Origin: Anaerobium acetethylicum
GTDB taxonomy: Bacteria; Bacillota; Clostridia; Lachnospirales; Lachnospiraceae
NCBI RefSeq assembly: GCF_900096945.1
Contig: NZ_FMKA01000012.1
Location: 1-64,000, forward strand
DNA: 64,000 nucleotides
Direction of reading: 5' to 3'
The position numbers and the translations under genes are program-made. Positions within the stretch are counted from its first letter, which is position 1, and every line of letters begins with the position of its first letter. Shown here one piece after another: positions 17,919-26,436 of the stretch. A model generated the notes under the pieces. That model saw only the letters and a list, made by a program, of their open reading frames with translations, was not told the origin of the DNA and made no database searches.

Positions 17919-18281
17919 CTAGTGCTTCCGTGTGTGTTTGAAGCTATCAACAAAGTGCTTGCCCCATTGATCCATTGCATCCAGAATGGGAATCAACTCT
18001 TTTCCCAGTGGAGTAAGAAAATATTCTACCATTGGGGGAACCTGGGGATAAATCTTTTTCTCAATGAGCCCATTTTTTGCCAGATCTCTTAACTGCTGTG
18101 TGAGCATTTTCTGAGTGATCTCCGGAATCAGCCTTTTGAATTCATTGAATCGAATTGTTTCATGATTGTGAAGATTCCAGAGAATCAGGGATTTCCATTT
18201 TCCGCTCAGGATTTCCAGGGTAACTTCGATCTCACATCTATAGTTGCTGCAGCTGACTTTATTTAATCTATCTTCGGGCAT
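17919..18281 (-). CDS. HxlR-family transcriptional regulator
   Basis: 120 aa winged-helix regulator with GKWKSLILWNLHNHETIRFNEFKRLIPEITQKMLTQQLRDL and the hallmark Y-x-L-TPLG segment (EYFLTPLGKEL). It has Cys residues at the N-terminus (SCSNYRCEIE), the position used for aldehyde, quinone or thiol sensing in HxlR/YodB relatives. It is convergent with the alcohol dehydrogenase gene, so control of that gene is possible but unproven. Confidence 0.92.
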   Translation of the reverse strand: MPEDRLNKVSCSNYRCEIEVTLEILSGKWKSLILWNLHNHETIRFNEFKRLIPEITQKMLTQQLRDLAKNGLIEKKIYPQVPPMVEYFLTPLGKELIPILDAMDQWGKHFVDSFKHTRKH

Positions 18282-18335
18282 AAGTTCACTTCCTTATCTG
18301 ATACGGTATACCAGGGTACGTGACCCCGGGGATTT

Positions 18336-18377
18336 GGTACCTGACACCATAAACAGTATTTAATGGTGTCAGGTACC
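18336..18377. repeat. REP palindrome copy H (42 bp)
   Basis: Centre AGTA, variant TTTAATGG right arm; between two minus-strand genes. Confidence 0.97.
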
Positions 18378-18384
18378 TTTTTTT

Positions 18385-18834
18385 TCAGGCTCGCGGCCAG
18401 GCGTATGCGATTCCCACCACAACCGATATCGCCGCAGCATAATAATAGATCCAGGGCTTCTTATACCTGTACAGCAGGAAAAGACAGCAAACTGCGATTG
18501 CCGCTGTGGATACTGCCGCTACGACTGGTGTCAGGTAAAATGCCAGGATCACGGCAATGATCAGCATGGTCATCGGACCAATAAAAATGATTGCTTTGAT
18601 AAGGTCTGATATCTTTGTGCGAAGCAGGGCAAAATAAAGTAAAAGGAGCACAACAGTATACGAATTGCGAATAATGCCTGCAGGTACTGATGTGGGTGCA
18701 TCATGGAAGAACACAGATTCAATCAGCATGTAGACAGCAAAATAACCGATGTAGCATAAACCAAGTACCAACAAGCCACCAAAAGGAATTATGACCCATG
18801 GCGGAATTATGGAATTGGAATCAGGGTTTTTCAT
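18385..18834 (-). CDS. Four-helix membrane protein, unknown
   Basis: 149 aa with about four hydrophobic segments, starting MKNPDSNSIIPPWVIIPFGG. No family recognised. The start has AAGGAGG 7 nt upstream. A truncated paralogue of its first 30 codons and leader lies at 24020-24130, interrupted by a REP. Confidence 0.65.
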   Translation of the reverse strand: MKNPDSNSIIPPWVIIPFGGLLVLGLCYIGYFAVYMLIESVFFHDAPTSVPAGIIRNSYTVVLLLLYFALLRTKISDLIKAIIFIGPMTMLIIAVILAFYLTPVVAAVSTAAIAVCCLFLLYRYKKPWIYYYAAAISVVVGIAYAWPRA

Positions 18835-18921
18835 AAATGCCTCCTTGTCTTTTCTTCTTGATGTTTACGTTTGTTACAATTCAAGCGTACTACTATTGCT
18901 ATTGAAATACAAGCGGTATTA

Positions 18922-18963
18922 GGTACCTGACACCATAAACTACAGTTTATGGTGTCAGGTACC
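18922..18963. repeat. REP palindrome copy I (42 bp)
   Basis: Symmetric arms, centre TACA. In the 331-nt gap before kduI. Confidence 0.97.
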
Positions 18964-19053
18964 TTTTTGAAACACTTTTTGGTAATATCAACTAAAAATT
19001 CAATGATTTTTGTAGCAATATGTACATTGAATGGATAAATACAATATGTTAGT

Positions 19054-19083
19054 ATGTATACAACAAAAGAGACTTGTATACAA
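19054..19083. promoter_or_regulatory. Tandem GntR-type operators upstream of kduI
   Basis: TGTATACA (19055-19062) and the perfect palindrome TTGTATACAA (19074-19083) have centres about 20 nt apart, two helical turns. NGTATACN cores are typical for FadR/UxuR-class GntR regulators, and a gene of that class lies at 23279 at the end of the same cluster. Assignment is inferred. Confidence 0.55.
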
Positions 19084-19165
19084 ACTACATTATAAGAATA
19101 CAATTAAAACAACCATATACAAAAGGCCGGCGGGATATCATATGGGCTGATTTCAGGAGGGATAA

Positions 19166-20008
19166 ATGGAGATTCGCTATACAGTAAATCAAAAAGATAT
19201 AAAAAGGTACACAACAGAAGAACTTCGTTCAGAGTTTCTGGTGAACGGCTTGTATGAAGAAAATGAAGTAAAGGCAGTATATTCACACATTGACCGCATG
19301 GTTACACTTGGATGCATGCCAACGACAGAAACCGTTGCTATTGACAAGGGAATTGATTGCTGGAAAAACTTTGGGACTCATTATTTTCTGGAACGTCGTG
19401 AAATTGGTATTTTCAATATTGGCGGAAAAGGCAGCATTGAGGCAGATGGCGTAGTATATGAAATGGGATATAAAGACTGTCTTTATATAACAAAAGAAAC
19501 AAAAGAAGTGTTGTTTAGAAGTGATGATGCCAAACATCCTGCAAAATTTTATATGGTAAGCGCACCGGCACACAGGGTCTGCAAGACAAAATTTATACCT
19601 ATTGAGGATGCAGCAAAGAGACCGCTTGGAGAAGCAAAAACTTCAAATAAACGTACAATCAATCAATTTATTCATCCGGATGTATTAGAGACCTGTCAAT
19701 TATCCATGGGGATGACAGTATTGGAATCTGGGAATGTATGGAACAGTATGCCGTGTCATACTCATGAACGCCGTATGGAAATTTACATGTATTTTGAAGT
19801 GCCGGAAGATCATGTTGTATTTCACATGATGGGCGAGCCAACTGAAACACGTCATATCATTATGAAAAACGAAGAAGCTGTGATCAGTCCATCCTGGGGT
19901 ATTCATTGTGGAGCAGGAACTTCTGATTATACATTTATCTGGGCAATGGGTGGAGAAAATCAGGCATTTGATGATATGGACAATTTGTTACAGACGGAAC
20001 TGAAATAA
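19166..20008 (+). CDS. kduI: 5-dehydro-4-deoxy-D-glucuronate isomerase
   Basis: 280 aa cupin enzyme that converts 5-keto-4-deoxyuronate, the product released from unsaturated uronates, into 2,5-diketo-3-deoxygluconate. Metal ligands His198, His200 and Glu205 (CHTHERRMEIYMYF) and His247 (GIHCGAGT) match the family. Length is normal. GGAGG lies upstream of the ATG. It heads a cluster with a TRAP transporter, a kduD remnant and a GntR regulator, and would serve the PL8 and GH88 enzymes at the end of the window. Confidence 0.95.
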   Translation: MEIRYTVNQKDIKRYTTEELRSEFLVNGLYEENEVKAVYSHIDRMVTLGCMPTTETVAIDKGIDCWKNFGTHYFLERREIGIFNIGGKGSIEADGVVYEMGYKDCLYITKETKEVLFRSDDAKHPAKFYMVSAPAHRVCKTKFIPIEDAAKRPLGEAKTSNKRTINQFIHPDVLETCQLSMGMTVLESGNVWNSMPCHTHERRMEIYMYFEVPEDHVVFHMMGEPTETRHIIMKNEEAVISPSWGIHCGAGTSDYTFIWAMGGENQAFDDMDNLLQTELK

Positions 20009-20017
20009 GACCCCACA

Positions 20018-20040
20018 CTTATCTGATGGCAGATAAGTTT
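20018..20040 (+). terminator. Weak hairpin after kduI
   Basis: ACTTATCTG / CAGATAAGT with a short loop and TTTT; a partial terminator or processing site before the TRAP genes. Confidence 0.45.
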
Positions 20041-20071
20041 TGGATTATAAATGAAAGGGAATAGGGAAAAG

Positions 20072-21079
20072 ATGAAGAAGAAAATAGCGGCAGTATTAGT
20101 AGGAATCATGGTGTTGTCTTTAGCAGGATGTGGAGGAAGTGCAAAAACCACAGAAAATGGTGCAGCAAAAACCACAACTCTGAAATTAGCATTTAATCAG
20201 TCGGAAAATCATCCGCAGTACAAGGCACTTGCTGAAATGAGCGATGAATTATATGAATTAACCGATGGGGCATATGAGATTGAAATCAGTCCAAATGAAT
20301 TGCTTGGTTCACAAAAGGATGCATTTGAATTGGTACAAAGCGGAACAATACAGATGGCTATGGTAGCAAATTCAATTGTTGAAAATGTAAACGGTGATTT
20401 CGCTGTTCTTGGATTGCCATATGCATATGATAGTACAGAACATCAGAAAAAAGTATTTACAAGTGGTATACTTGATGAATTATTTGCAAGTACATCAGCA
20501 AACAAATTCAACGTATTAGCAGCATTTACAGCAGGTTCCCGTTGTATCTATACGGATAAGCCGGTCGAAACGCCAGAAGATTTAGCTGGTTATAAAATAA
20601 GAGTTATGGAAGCGCCTACTTCTATTGCTATGTTAAATGCGATGGGCGGCGTTGCAACTCCAATGGCGCAGAGTGAAGTATATACTGCAATTCAGCAGGG
20701 TGTAATCAATGGTGGAGAAAATAATGAAATTACATATGCAGATTTAAAACATTATGAAGTAGCTCCATACTTCTCTTACACAAGACATCTTATGATTCCA
20801 GACTTATTAGTCATTAATTCAGATATTCTTTCGGGAATGAGCGAAGAACATCAGCAGATCATGAAAGATCTATGTAAAAAATATACTGAAAGAGAATTCG
20901 AAATCTGGGATGAACAATTACAGTCAGCAATTGATACGGCAACAGAAGCCGGAACCACTTTTACTGAAGTTGATATTACACCATTCCAGGATGCAGTACA
21001 GCCTGTAATCAAGGAAGTTGTAGAAAAGAGCGAAAGCGCACAGGCCTTGTACGATTCAATTAGAACTTTAGCAGAATAA
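20072..21079 (+). CDS. TRAP transporter substrate-binding lipoprotein (DctP family)
   Basis: 335 aa extracellular binding protein anchored by a lipobox (LSLAGCGG). FNQSENHPQYKALAEMSDEL, the conserved RVMEAPTSIAMLNAMGGVATPMA with the carboxylate-binding Arg, and QQGVINGGENN are typical of DctP proteins that bind organic or sugar acids. With kduI next to it the ligand is probably a hexuronate or unsaturated uronate. Start ATG 20072 is preferred over 20051 because the signal peptide begins there. Confidence 0.92.
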   Translation: MKKKIAAVLVGIMVLSLAGCGGSAKTTENGAAKTTTLKLAFNQSENHPQYKALAEMSDELYELTDGAYEIEISPNELLGSQKDAFELVQSGTIQMAMVANSIVENVNGDFAVLGLPYAYDSTEHQKKVFTSGILDELFASTSANKFNVLAAFTAGSRCIYTDKPVETPEDLAGYKIRVMEAPTSIAMLNAMGGVATPMAQSEVYTAIQQGVINGGENNEITYADLKHYEVAPYFSYTRHLMIPDLLVINSDILSGMSEEHQQIMKDLCKKYTEREFEIWDEQLQSAIDTATEAGTTFTEVDITPFQDAVQPVIKEVVEKSESAQALYDSIRTLAE

Positions 21080-21087
21080 GTTTAATC

Positions 21088-21124
21088 GATAAATGGATTC
21101 CTTCAATTTGAGAATCCATTTATC
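21088..21124 (+). other. Intercistronic hairpin between TRAP binding protein and permease
   Basis: GATAAATGGATTC pairs perfectly with GAATCCATTTATC across an 11-nt loop, with no T run. Such hairpins stabilise the upstream message so the binding protein is made in excess. Confidence 0.65.
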
Positions 21125-21143
21125 CTTATAATAGAAAGAGGTA

Positions 21144-21647
21144 ATGAGATTGATGGAATCTATCAAACGAATAATTGATAAAATACTGGCATGGGTTTGT
21201 ATTTTTCTGTTAGCAGCCATGACTGTATTAGTAACCTATCAGGTTGTCGTACGCTATTTTTTCAATAGTCCTAATTCATATACGGAAATAGTTTCGAAAT
21301 ATATGTTTGTCTGGATGATTATGTACGGTTCAGCTTATGTATTCGGGTTGCGTGAGCATATGAATATTGCATTTGTGAGAGATAAAATGCCCGCAAAAGC
21401 ACGCATTATTGTTGAGATGATTGGGGAACTGATTATCGCATTGTTTACAGCCATCGTTTTAATATACGGCGGATACACGCAGATGATCGATCAAATGGTA
21501 CAGTTAGACGCAACGTTACAGATTCCTATGGGAATTATTTATTCAGCAGTACCTGTCAGTTCGATTTTTATATTGTTTTATTTTATATATACAGAAAAGA
21601 AACTTTTTAATGAGTTAACATCAAATAGCATGGAAGGGAGAATATAA
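21144..21647 (+). CDS. TRAP transporter small permease (DctQ family)
   Basis: 167 aa, four membrane helices. The KYMFVWMIMYGSAYVFGLREHMNI region is typical of DctQ. It forms the membrane complex with the 12-helix subunit encoded next. Start is ATG 21144 or 21153; AGAGG lies 3 or 12 nt away, so the choice is open. Confidence 0.9.
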   Translation: MRLMESIKRIIDKILAWVCIFLLAAMTVLVTYQVVVRYFFNSPNSYTEIVSKYMFVWMIMYGSAYVFGLREHMNIAFVRDKMPAKARIIVEMIGELIIALFTAIVLIYGGYTQMIDQMVQLDATLQIPMGIIYSAVPVSSIFILFYFIYTEKKLFNELTSNSMEGRI

Positions 21648-21649
21648 TT

Positions 21650-22957
21650 ATGGATCAGGCGTTGTTTATAGGTTTGATTATGCTGATTTGCGTTGTGATT
21701 ATGCTGGTTATGGGAGTACCGATCAGTATTAGCATCGGAGCGGCATCAGTAATAGCAATGTTGGTTATTCTTCCTTTTGAAAATGCAATGACTACAGCCT
21801 CGCAAAAAGTTTTTTCCGGTGTGAATTCATTCTCCTTGCTGGCGATACCATTTTTTATACTTGCTGGTAATATTATGAATAATGGTGGTATTGCAATAAG
21901 GCTTGTAAATTGCGCAAAAGTGTTAAGCGGAAGAATGCCTGGTGCATTAGCGCAGACCAATGTTGTTGCAAATATGCTTTTTGGAGCAATCAGCGGTTCA
22001 GGGGTTGCGGCGGCAGCAGCTATCGGAGGTACATTAGGACCGTTAGAGGAAAAAGAAGGATATGCAAAAGAATATGTTGCAGCTGTCAATATAGCATCTG
22101 CACCTACGGGAATGTTGATTCCGCCAAGTAATACATTGATCGTATATTCTACTGTTGCCGGCAGTGTCTCCGTATCTGCTTTATTTATGGCAGGATATAT
22201 ACCGGGACTTGTCTGGGGACTTGGTGTTATGGTAATAGCAGGTTTCATGGCTTCAAAACGTGGCTACAGAGCCAATGAAAAACTCACACTGAAAACTGCT
22301 TTAATTACTTTTTTAGAGGCAATTCCCAGCCTGCTGCTAATAGTAATCGTAATTGGCGGTATCTTAAAAGGCGTATTTACAGCTACAGAAGGATCTGCCA
22401 TTGCAGTCGTATATTCGCTGGTATTGAGTTTTTGCTACAAATCTCTTAAAGTAAAGGATCTGCCGCAAATATTATTAGACAGTGCAAAGATGAGCGCTAT
22501 TGTAATTTTCATGATTGGTGTTTCTTCTATCATGAGCTGGGTGATGGGTTTTGCCCGTATTCCGGAGATCATATCAAATGGATTGATCGGATTAACGGAT
22601 AACAAGATCATCATTCTGCTTCTCATGAATCTGATTTTACTTCTTGTTGGTACCTTCATGGATCCAACACCAGCAGTATTGATTTTCACTCCGATTTTCC
22701 TTCCGATCTGTACAAGCTTTGGTATGCATCCGGTTCACTTTGGTATCATGATGGTGTTTAATCTCTGCATTGGAACAATTACACCACCGGTTGGACCAAT
22801 TCTATTTACGGGATGCAAGGTGGCAAATGTTAAAATAGAAGAGGTATTTAAGATCCTGATACCTTACTTTGCTGTCACAATAGTCTTGCTATTATTGGTA
22901 ACATTTGTTCCGGAATTATCTATGACGGTTCCGAATATGCTTGGATTAATAAAATAA
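21650..22957 (+). CDS. TRAP transporter large permease (DctM family)
   Basis: 435 aa polytopic permease that drives sodium-linked uptake. Conserved segments include SGSGVAAAAAIGGTLGPLEEKEGYAKEY, APTGMLIPPSN and GTITPPVGPILFTGC. It follows DctQ with only two bases between stop and start. GGGAG lies upstream of the ATG. Confidence 0.94.
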   Translation: MDQALFIGLIMLICVVIMLVMGVPISISIGAASVIAMLVILPFENAMTTASQKVFSGVNSFSLLAIPFFILAGNIMNNGGIAIRLVNCAKVLSGRMPGALAQTNVVANMLFGAISGSGVAAAAAIGGTLGPLEEKEGYAKEYVAAVNIASAPTGMLIPPSNTLIVYSTVAGSVSVSALFMAGYIPGLVWGLGVMVIAGFMASKRGYRANEKLTLKTALITFLEAIPSLLLIVIVIGGILKGVFTATEGSAIAVVYSLVLSFCYKSLKVKDLPQILLDSAKMSAIVIFMIGVSSIMSWVMGFARIPEIISNGLIGLTDNKIIILLLMNLILLLVGTFMDPTPAVLIFTPIFLPICTSFGMHPVHFGIMMVFNLCIGTITPPVGPILFTGCKVANVKIEEVFKILIPYFAVTIVLLLLVTFVPELSMTVPNMLGLIK

Positions 22958-22965
22958 CAAAATGA

Positions 22966-23100
22966 AAAGTAAAGGCTGGTGCGTCCCGTGGTATCGGACC
23001 TGCTATATTCCTTGCTTCGGATGCATCTGACTTTGTAAATGGACATATACTTTATGTGGATGACGGTGTTTTGCTTAATATTGGAAAACAACTGAAGTAA
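22966..23100 (+). pseudogene. Remnant of a KduD-type short-chain dehydrogenase with internal deletion
   Basis: The frame GASRGIG-PAIFLASDASDFVNGHILYVDD joins the N-terminal glycine motif of an SDR enzyme directly to its C-terminal segment, missing about 170 residues. The C-terminal part matches KduD (2-dehydro-3-deoxygluconate dehydrogenase), the enzyme after KduI. No start codon is in frame. The join falls within a G-I-G-x-x-I / G-P-A-I similarity, which suggests recombination over a short repeat. Confidence 0.8.
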
Positions 23101-23124
23101 GCTGAAACTTATATTATCTTATTG

Positions 23125-23160
23125 GGAGCAAAGAATGAATATTTATTCTTTGCTCCTACT
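23125..23160 (+). terminator. Terminator after the kduI-TRAP cluster
   Basis: GGAGCAAAGAAT pairs with ATTCTTTGCTCC around an 8-nt loop, followed by TACTATTTATTT. Confidence 0.75.
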
Positions 23161-23278
23161 ATTTATTTAATAATAGACGAATCTTATCTATAAAATTACG
23201 TTCAGGATATGTAACATATGATTGTCGGGCTTAACTGAGTGTGATAAAATATACAAAAATGGGAGTGTGTATAAAGGT

Positions 23279-23971
23279 ATGAGTAAGAGTCTGGTTAAAA
23301 GTCGTAACCATTTAGTATATGAAGGATTAAAACGTAAAATTCTGAATTTAGAGTTGATTCCGGGTCAGGCTATTAGTGAGAACGAAATATGTCAGATGTT
23401 TGACGTATCAAGAACTCCGGTAAGAGATGCATTTTGGAGTCTTCAGGAGCAAGGTTTTATTGAAACAATACCATATCGTGGAACCTATGTAACAAAATTA
23501 AACTATGATGAAATAAAACAACTGATTTATATGAGAATTGCTGTAGAAACCAATGTAATATGTGACTTTGTTGATATTGCAACGCCTATGATATTAGAAG
23601 AAGTACGCTATCTGATTCGAAAGCAGGAAGCAATTATCCAGGGAAAAGATTTTACGGCAGAACAATTCTATCATCTTGATTCGCTCATGCATGAGGTCTG
23701 GTTTGGAGTAACCGGTAAGAAGAAAATCTGGGAGGTTCTGCAGGAAGCGCAGGTTGATTATAAAAGATATCGAATGCTCGATCTCGAGACTGAAACAAAT
23801 TTCACACGTATTATCAAAGAGCATAACGGTTTATTTGAACTGATTCAAAAAAAGGATAAGGCTGGGTTGACGGAAGCATTAAAGACCCATTTGTCATATA
23901 ACATAATACGAATGAAGCATCATGTGGAAGTAGAGTACAAGGATTATTTCGAAGATAATTCGGATAGCTGA
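23279..23971 (+). CDS. GntR-family regulator, FCD (FadR) subgroup
   Basis: 231 aa. Residues 1-75 are a winged helix (LVYEGLKRKILNLELIPGQAISENEICQMFDVSRTPVRDAFWSLQEQGFIETIPYRGTYV). The helical FCD ligand domain follows, with metal-binding positions Asp (HLDSLMHEVWF) and His (HLSYNI). This class senses sugar acids in uronate pathways. Likely regulator of the kduI-TRAP cluster through the sites at 19054-19083. An in-frame GTG/ATG extension upstream is possible but has no clear ribosome site. Confidence 0.9.
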   Translation: MSKSLVKSRNHLVYEGLKRKILNLELIPGQAISENEICQMFDVSRTPVRDAFWSLQEQGFIETIPYRGTYVTKLNYDEIKQLIYMRIAVETNVICDFVDIATPMILEEVRYLIRKQEAIIQGKDFTAEQFYHLDSLMHEVWFGVTGKKKIWEVLQEAQVDYKRYRMLDLETETNFTRIIKEHNGLFELIQKKDKAGLTEALKTHLSYNIIRMKHHVEVEYKDYFEDNSDS

Positions 23972-23994
23972 CCCCTATGGAAAACGGAAAAACG

Positions 23995-24036
23995 GGTACC
24001 TGACACCATAAACTAAAGTTTATGGTGTCAGGTACC
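23995..24036. repeat. REP palindrome copy J (42 bp)
   Basis: Symmetric arms, centre TAAA. Flanks AAAAACG / CGTTTTT extend the palindrome, so it resembles a bidirectional terminator. It cuts into the pseudogene at 24020-24130. Confidence 0.97.
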
Positions 24037-24130
24037 CGTTTTTGATGTAGCATAAACCGAGTACCAATAAGCCCCCAAAAGGAATTATGACCCATGGAGG
24101 AAGCGAGGAACTGTGATCATCTTTTTTCAT
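24020..24130 (-). pseudogene. Truncated paralogue of the membrane protein at 18385
   Basis: Minus-strand codons read MKKDDHSSSLPPWVIIPFGG and LLVLGLCYI, almost identical to the first 30 residues of the 18385-18834 protein, then run into REP copy J (KNGYLTP, stop). The leader and ribosome-site region are conserved too. The remaining 120 codons are missing at the palindrome. Confidence 0.88.
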
Positions 24131-24163
24131 AAATGCCTCCTTGCTTTTTCTTCTTGATTTGCA

Positions 24164-24190
24164 GCTGTTCAGGACGATATCCTTCCTGGC
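24164..24190. repeat. 27-bp palindrome family 2, copy 1
   Basis: TTCAGGAC-GAT-ATCCTTC core with outer arms GCAGC / GCTGC. Related to the sites at 26324, 28003 and 48247. Confidence 0.7.
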
Positions 24191-24316
24191 TGCAAAGATG
24201 CATACAAACTGGAGTTGGTTTTTTTGAAGTATTTTTGTATAATTCTATTAAGAGTCAATAATGAAAATAGAGTAATAATTCGGTTGGCTGGTTCTGCGTG
24301 AAGGAGGAATTGTGAT

Positions 24317-25063
24317 ATGAAATTCCATGTATTTGGGAAACAAAATGGAAAAACGGTTATGTTTATTCATGGGCTTGGAACCACATGGGATAAGAGTTTC
24401 AGCAAAGTAATTGCATTGCTTCAAGGTGATTTTCATGTTATTGCGGCCGGACTGGATGGGCATGACCCGGAAGAGAAGACAAATTACATAAGTGGAGAAC
24501 GTGAGGCGGAACAGGTTGAGAGATTTATTCGGGATAACCTTGGTGGAAGGATCGATGTGATTTATGGTTCGTCTCTTGGATGTGTTACGGCACTTTTGAC
24601 GGCATACCGTAGGAATGTAACAGTAAGCAATATCATCCTTGATGGTACAGTGGATACGTCGCTTGGTATATTAAATAAACCAGTATCAAAATTTGCGGGA
24701 TGGTTCGGTGAACAAGTACTGAAAGGGAAGATGAATTGGTTTCTAAAACTTGGAGGTGTTACTCCTGAAATGCTTAATGAACTGTTATATAGCGGTATTT
24801 CAAGAACAACACTTAAAAATGCTTTCTATGACGGTGCATCAATGTTCACATATGTTAATAAAATGGAACCTTGTAATGGCGTCAGACTTGCTTGCTGGTA
24901 TGGAACTAACGAAAAGTCGGCTGCCAGGGGTGCAAGAAAAATAAGGAAAGCATTCCCGAAGGGTAAGGATACAATATTCGAGGGGTTTGGCCATGGTGAA
25001 ATACTGCTCCATCCTGAACAATTCTGCAAAGAATTGCGAAGAATTTTGAATTTTGGTGCCTGA
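24317..25063 (+). CDS. Alpha/beta hydrolase
   Basis: 248 aa cytoplasmic hydrolase fold. MFIHGLGTTWDKS is the oxyanion-hole loop, YGSSLGC the nucleophile elbow (Ser86), and GFGHGEILLHPEQF carries the likely catalytic His. Substrate unknown (esterase or lipase type). Start ATG has AAGGAGG upstream. It ends in GGTGCCTGA, a degenerate REP arm, adding Gly-Ala at the C-terminus. Confidence 0.85.
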   Translation: MKFHVFGKQNGKTVMFIHGLGTTWDKSFSKVIALLQGDFHVIAAGLDGHDPEEKTNYISGEREAEQVERFIRDNLGGRIDVIYGSSLGCVTALLTAYRRNVTVSNIILDGTVDTSLGILNKPVSKFAGWFGEQVLKGKMNWFLKLGGVTPEMLNELLYSGISRTTLKNAFYDGASMFTYVNKMEPCNGVRLACWYGTNEKSAARGARKIRKAFPKGKDTIFEGFGHGEILLHPEQFCKELRRILNFGA

Positions 25064-25089
25064 CCATATGAAAAAGGGAATGTGAAAAA

Positions 25090-25131
25090 GGTACCTGACA
25101 CCATAAACTGTAGTTTATGGTGTCAGGTACC
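25090..25131. repeat. REP palindrome copy K (42 bp)
   Basis: Symmetric arms, centre TGTA, preceded by A-rich and followed by T-rich sequence; between convergent genes. Confidence 0.97.
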
Positions 25132-25145
25132 TTTTTGGTTTTTTG

Positions 25146-26123
25146 CTATTTCCGATATCTCCTCCTGTACTCAGAAGGAGATATCCCATACCGCTTTTTG
25201 AAATTCTGGATAAACCAGGTCTGGTTGCTGCATCCTACATCTTCGATGATGTCGGAAATAGACGTGTCGGATTCCGTCAGCAGCTGGCAGGCCCGAAGAA
25301 ACCGGAAGGCATGGAGCAGTTCGGAAAAGCTGTTCCCGGAATACTTCTTTATGACCGTAGAAAGATAGGCGCAGCTGTAATTGAAGTGTGCAGCCAGGTC
25401 CTTCAGGGTGATGTCTTTGTAATGGGCAAAGATATATTCGGTGATTTCCGTGATTTTGTACTTCTTCAGTTCTTCTTTACTGGATGCATCCAGATTGCTT
25501 CCGTAAGTTCTGGACAGCTCTATAAGCATCGAAGAGAAAAGAAAATTCAGCAGTACCTCTTTGTGGCTCTTCCCTTCGTAATGTTCATGGATAATATGCT
25601 CGATCAGATCCTGGTAGGTGTTATCCGGGCTGTTTTTGAACAGCACATAATTATCCTTAATCTGCTGATTGATCATGGATTCCAGGAAAAAATCGAAGAT
25701 ATATTCGTTGTTCGGCAGGCAGGCAAGACGGAAATAGCTGCTGTTGAAATATTCCGGCTTCACGATAATATTGAAAATGATATTCTCACTCCTGGAATCG
25801 ACATCGATGCTATGCTTTGCCTGCAGATTGAACAGACACATGTCTCCGGCCTTCAGTTCAATATCTGCTGAATCGATGTGCATTCTGCAGCCGCCACGGT
25901 ATACATACGCAAATTCAAAGAAGTCATGGCAGTGTGCCCATAAATCAAAGTCGGCAGGGTGCGGATAGATCGTCAGAGGACCTTTATCCGTTGTGAGACT
26001 GGCCCATTTCAATTCATAATCAGAAGGTGGATTGTCAAGGCCTAGCTCGTACAGTTCCTGGTGATTTTCAATGTCCCTATATATTTGTTCGACATCCTTG
26101 TAATAATAGTTTGTTAAATCCAT
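25146..26123 (-). CDS. AraC-family transcriptional regulator with cupin domain
   Basis: 325 aa. An N-terminal cupin sensor (HCHDFFEFAYVYRGGCRMHI...ELKAGDMCLFNLQAKHSID) precedes the two helix-turn-helix units (KYKITEITEYIFAHYKDITLKDLAAHFNYSCAYLSTVIKK; ISDIIEDVGCSNQTWFIQNFKKRYGISPSEYRRRY). It is divergent from the GPH symporter and GH106-like genes and probably activates them in response to their sugar. Start at 26123 follows AGGAGG. Confidence 0.93.
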   Translation of the reverse strand: MDLTNYYYKDVEQIYRDIENHQELYELGLDNPPSDYELKWASLTTDKGPLTIYPHPADFDLWAHCHDFFEFAYVYRGGCRMHIDSADIELKAGDMCLFNLQAKHSIDVDSRSENIIFNIIVKPEYFNSSYFRLACLPNNEYIFDFFLESMINQQIKDNYVLFKNSPDNTYQDLIEHIIHEHYEGKSHKEVLLNFLFSSMLIELSRTYGSNLDASSKEELKKYKITEITEYIFAHYKDITLKDLAAHFNYSCAYLSTVIKKYSGNSFSELLHAFRFLRACQLLTESDTSISDIIEDVGCSNQTWFIQNFKKRYGISPSEYRRRYRK

Positions 26124-26323
26124 CCTGATAATCCTCCTGTTAAAGAAATCCCAATACGCCGATTATAGCACAGAAAAATTGAAATTGACATAATGATGAT
26201 AATTTCTGGCAAACAGCGAATCATTTGATACAAATGACATAATGAAATGACAATGTAAAAGGAAATGAAATGTCTTATTATACAAGTACGAAGCGGATTG
26301 ATGAATTTCATTGGCAAAACATG

Positions 26324-26350
26324 ACTATTCAGGACTATGTCCTTCATAGT
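26324..26350. promoter_or_regulatory. 27-bp palindrome family 2, copy 2 (candidate AraC operator)
   Basis: ACTAT-TC-AGGACTATGTCCT-TC-ATAGT is an almost perfect dyad in the 313-nt divergent region between the AraC gene and the symporter. A near-identical inverted copy lies before the GH106-like gene. Confidence 0.65.
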
Positions 26351-26436
26351 TACAGGGGTTCGGTGGCTGCAGGTACAGAATCTTGAAATCATGAATTGGC
26401 GAACGCAAACTGTTAGAATTTTAAGGAGGTTTACAA

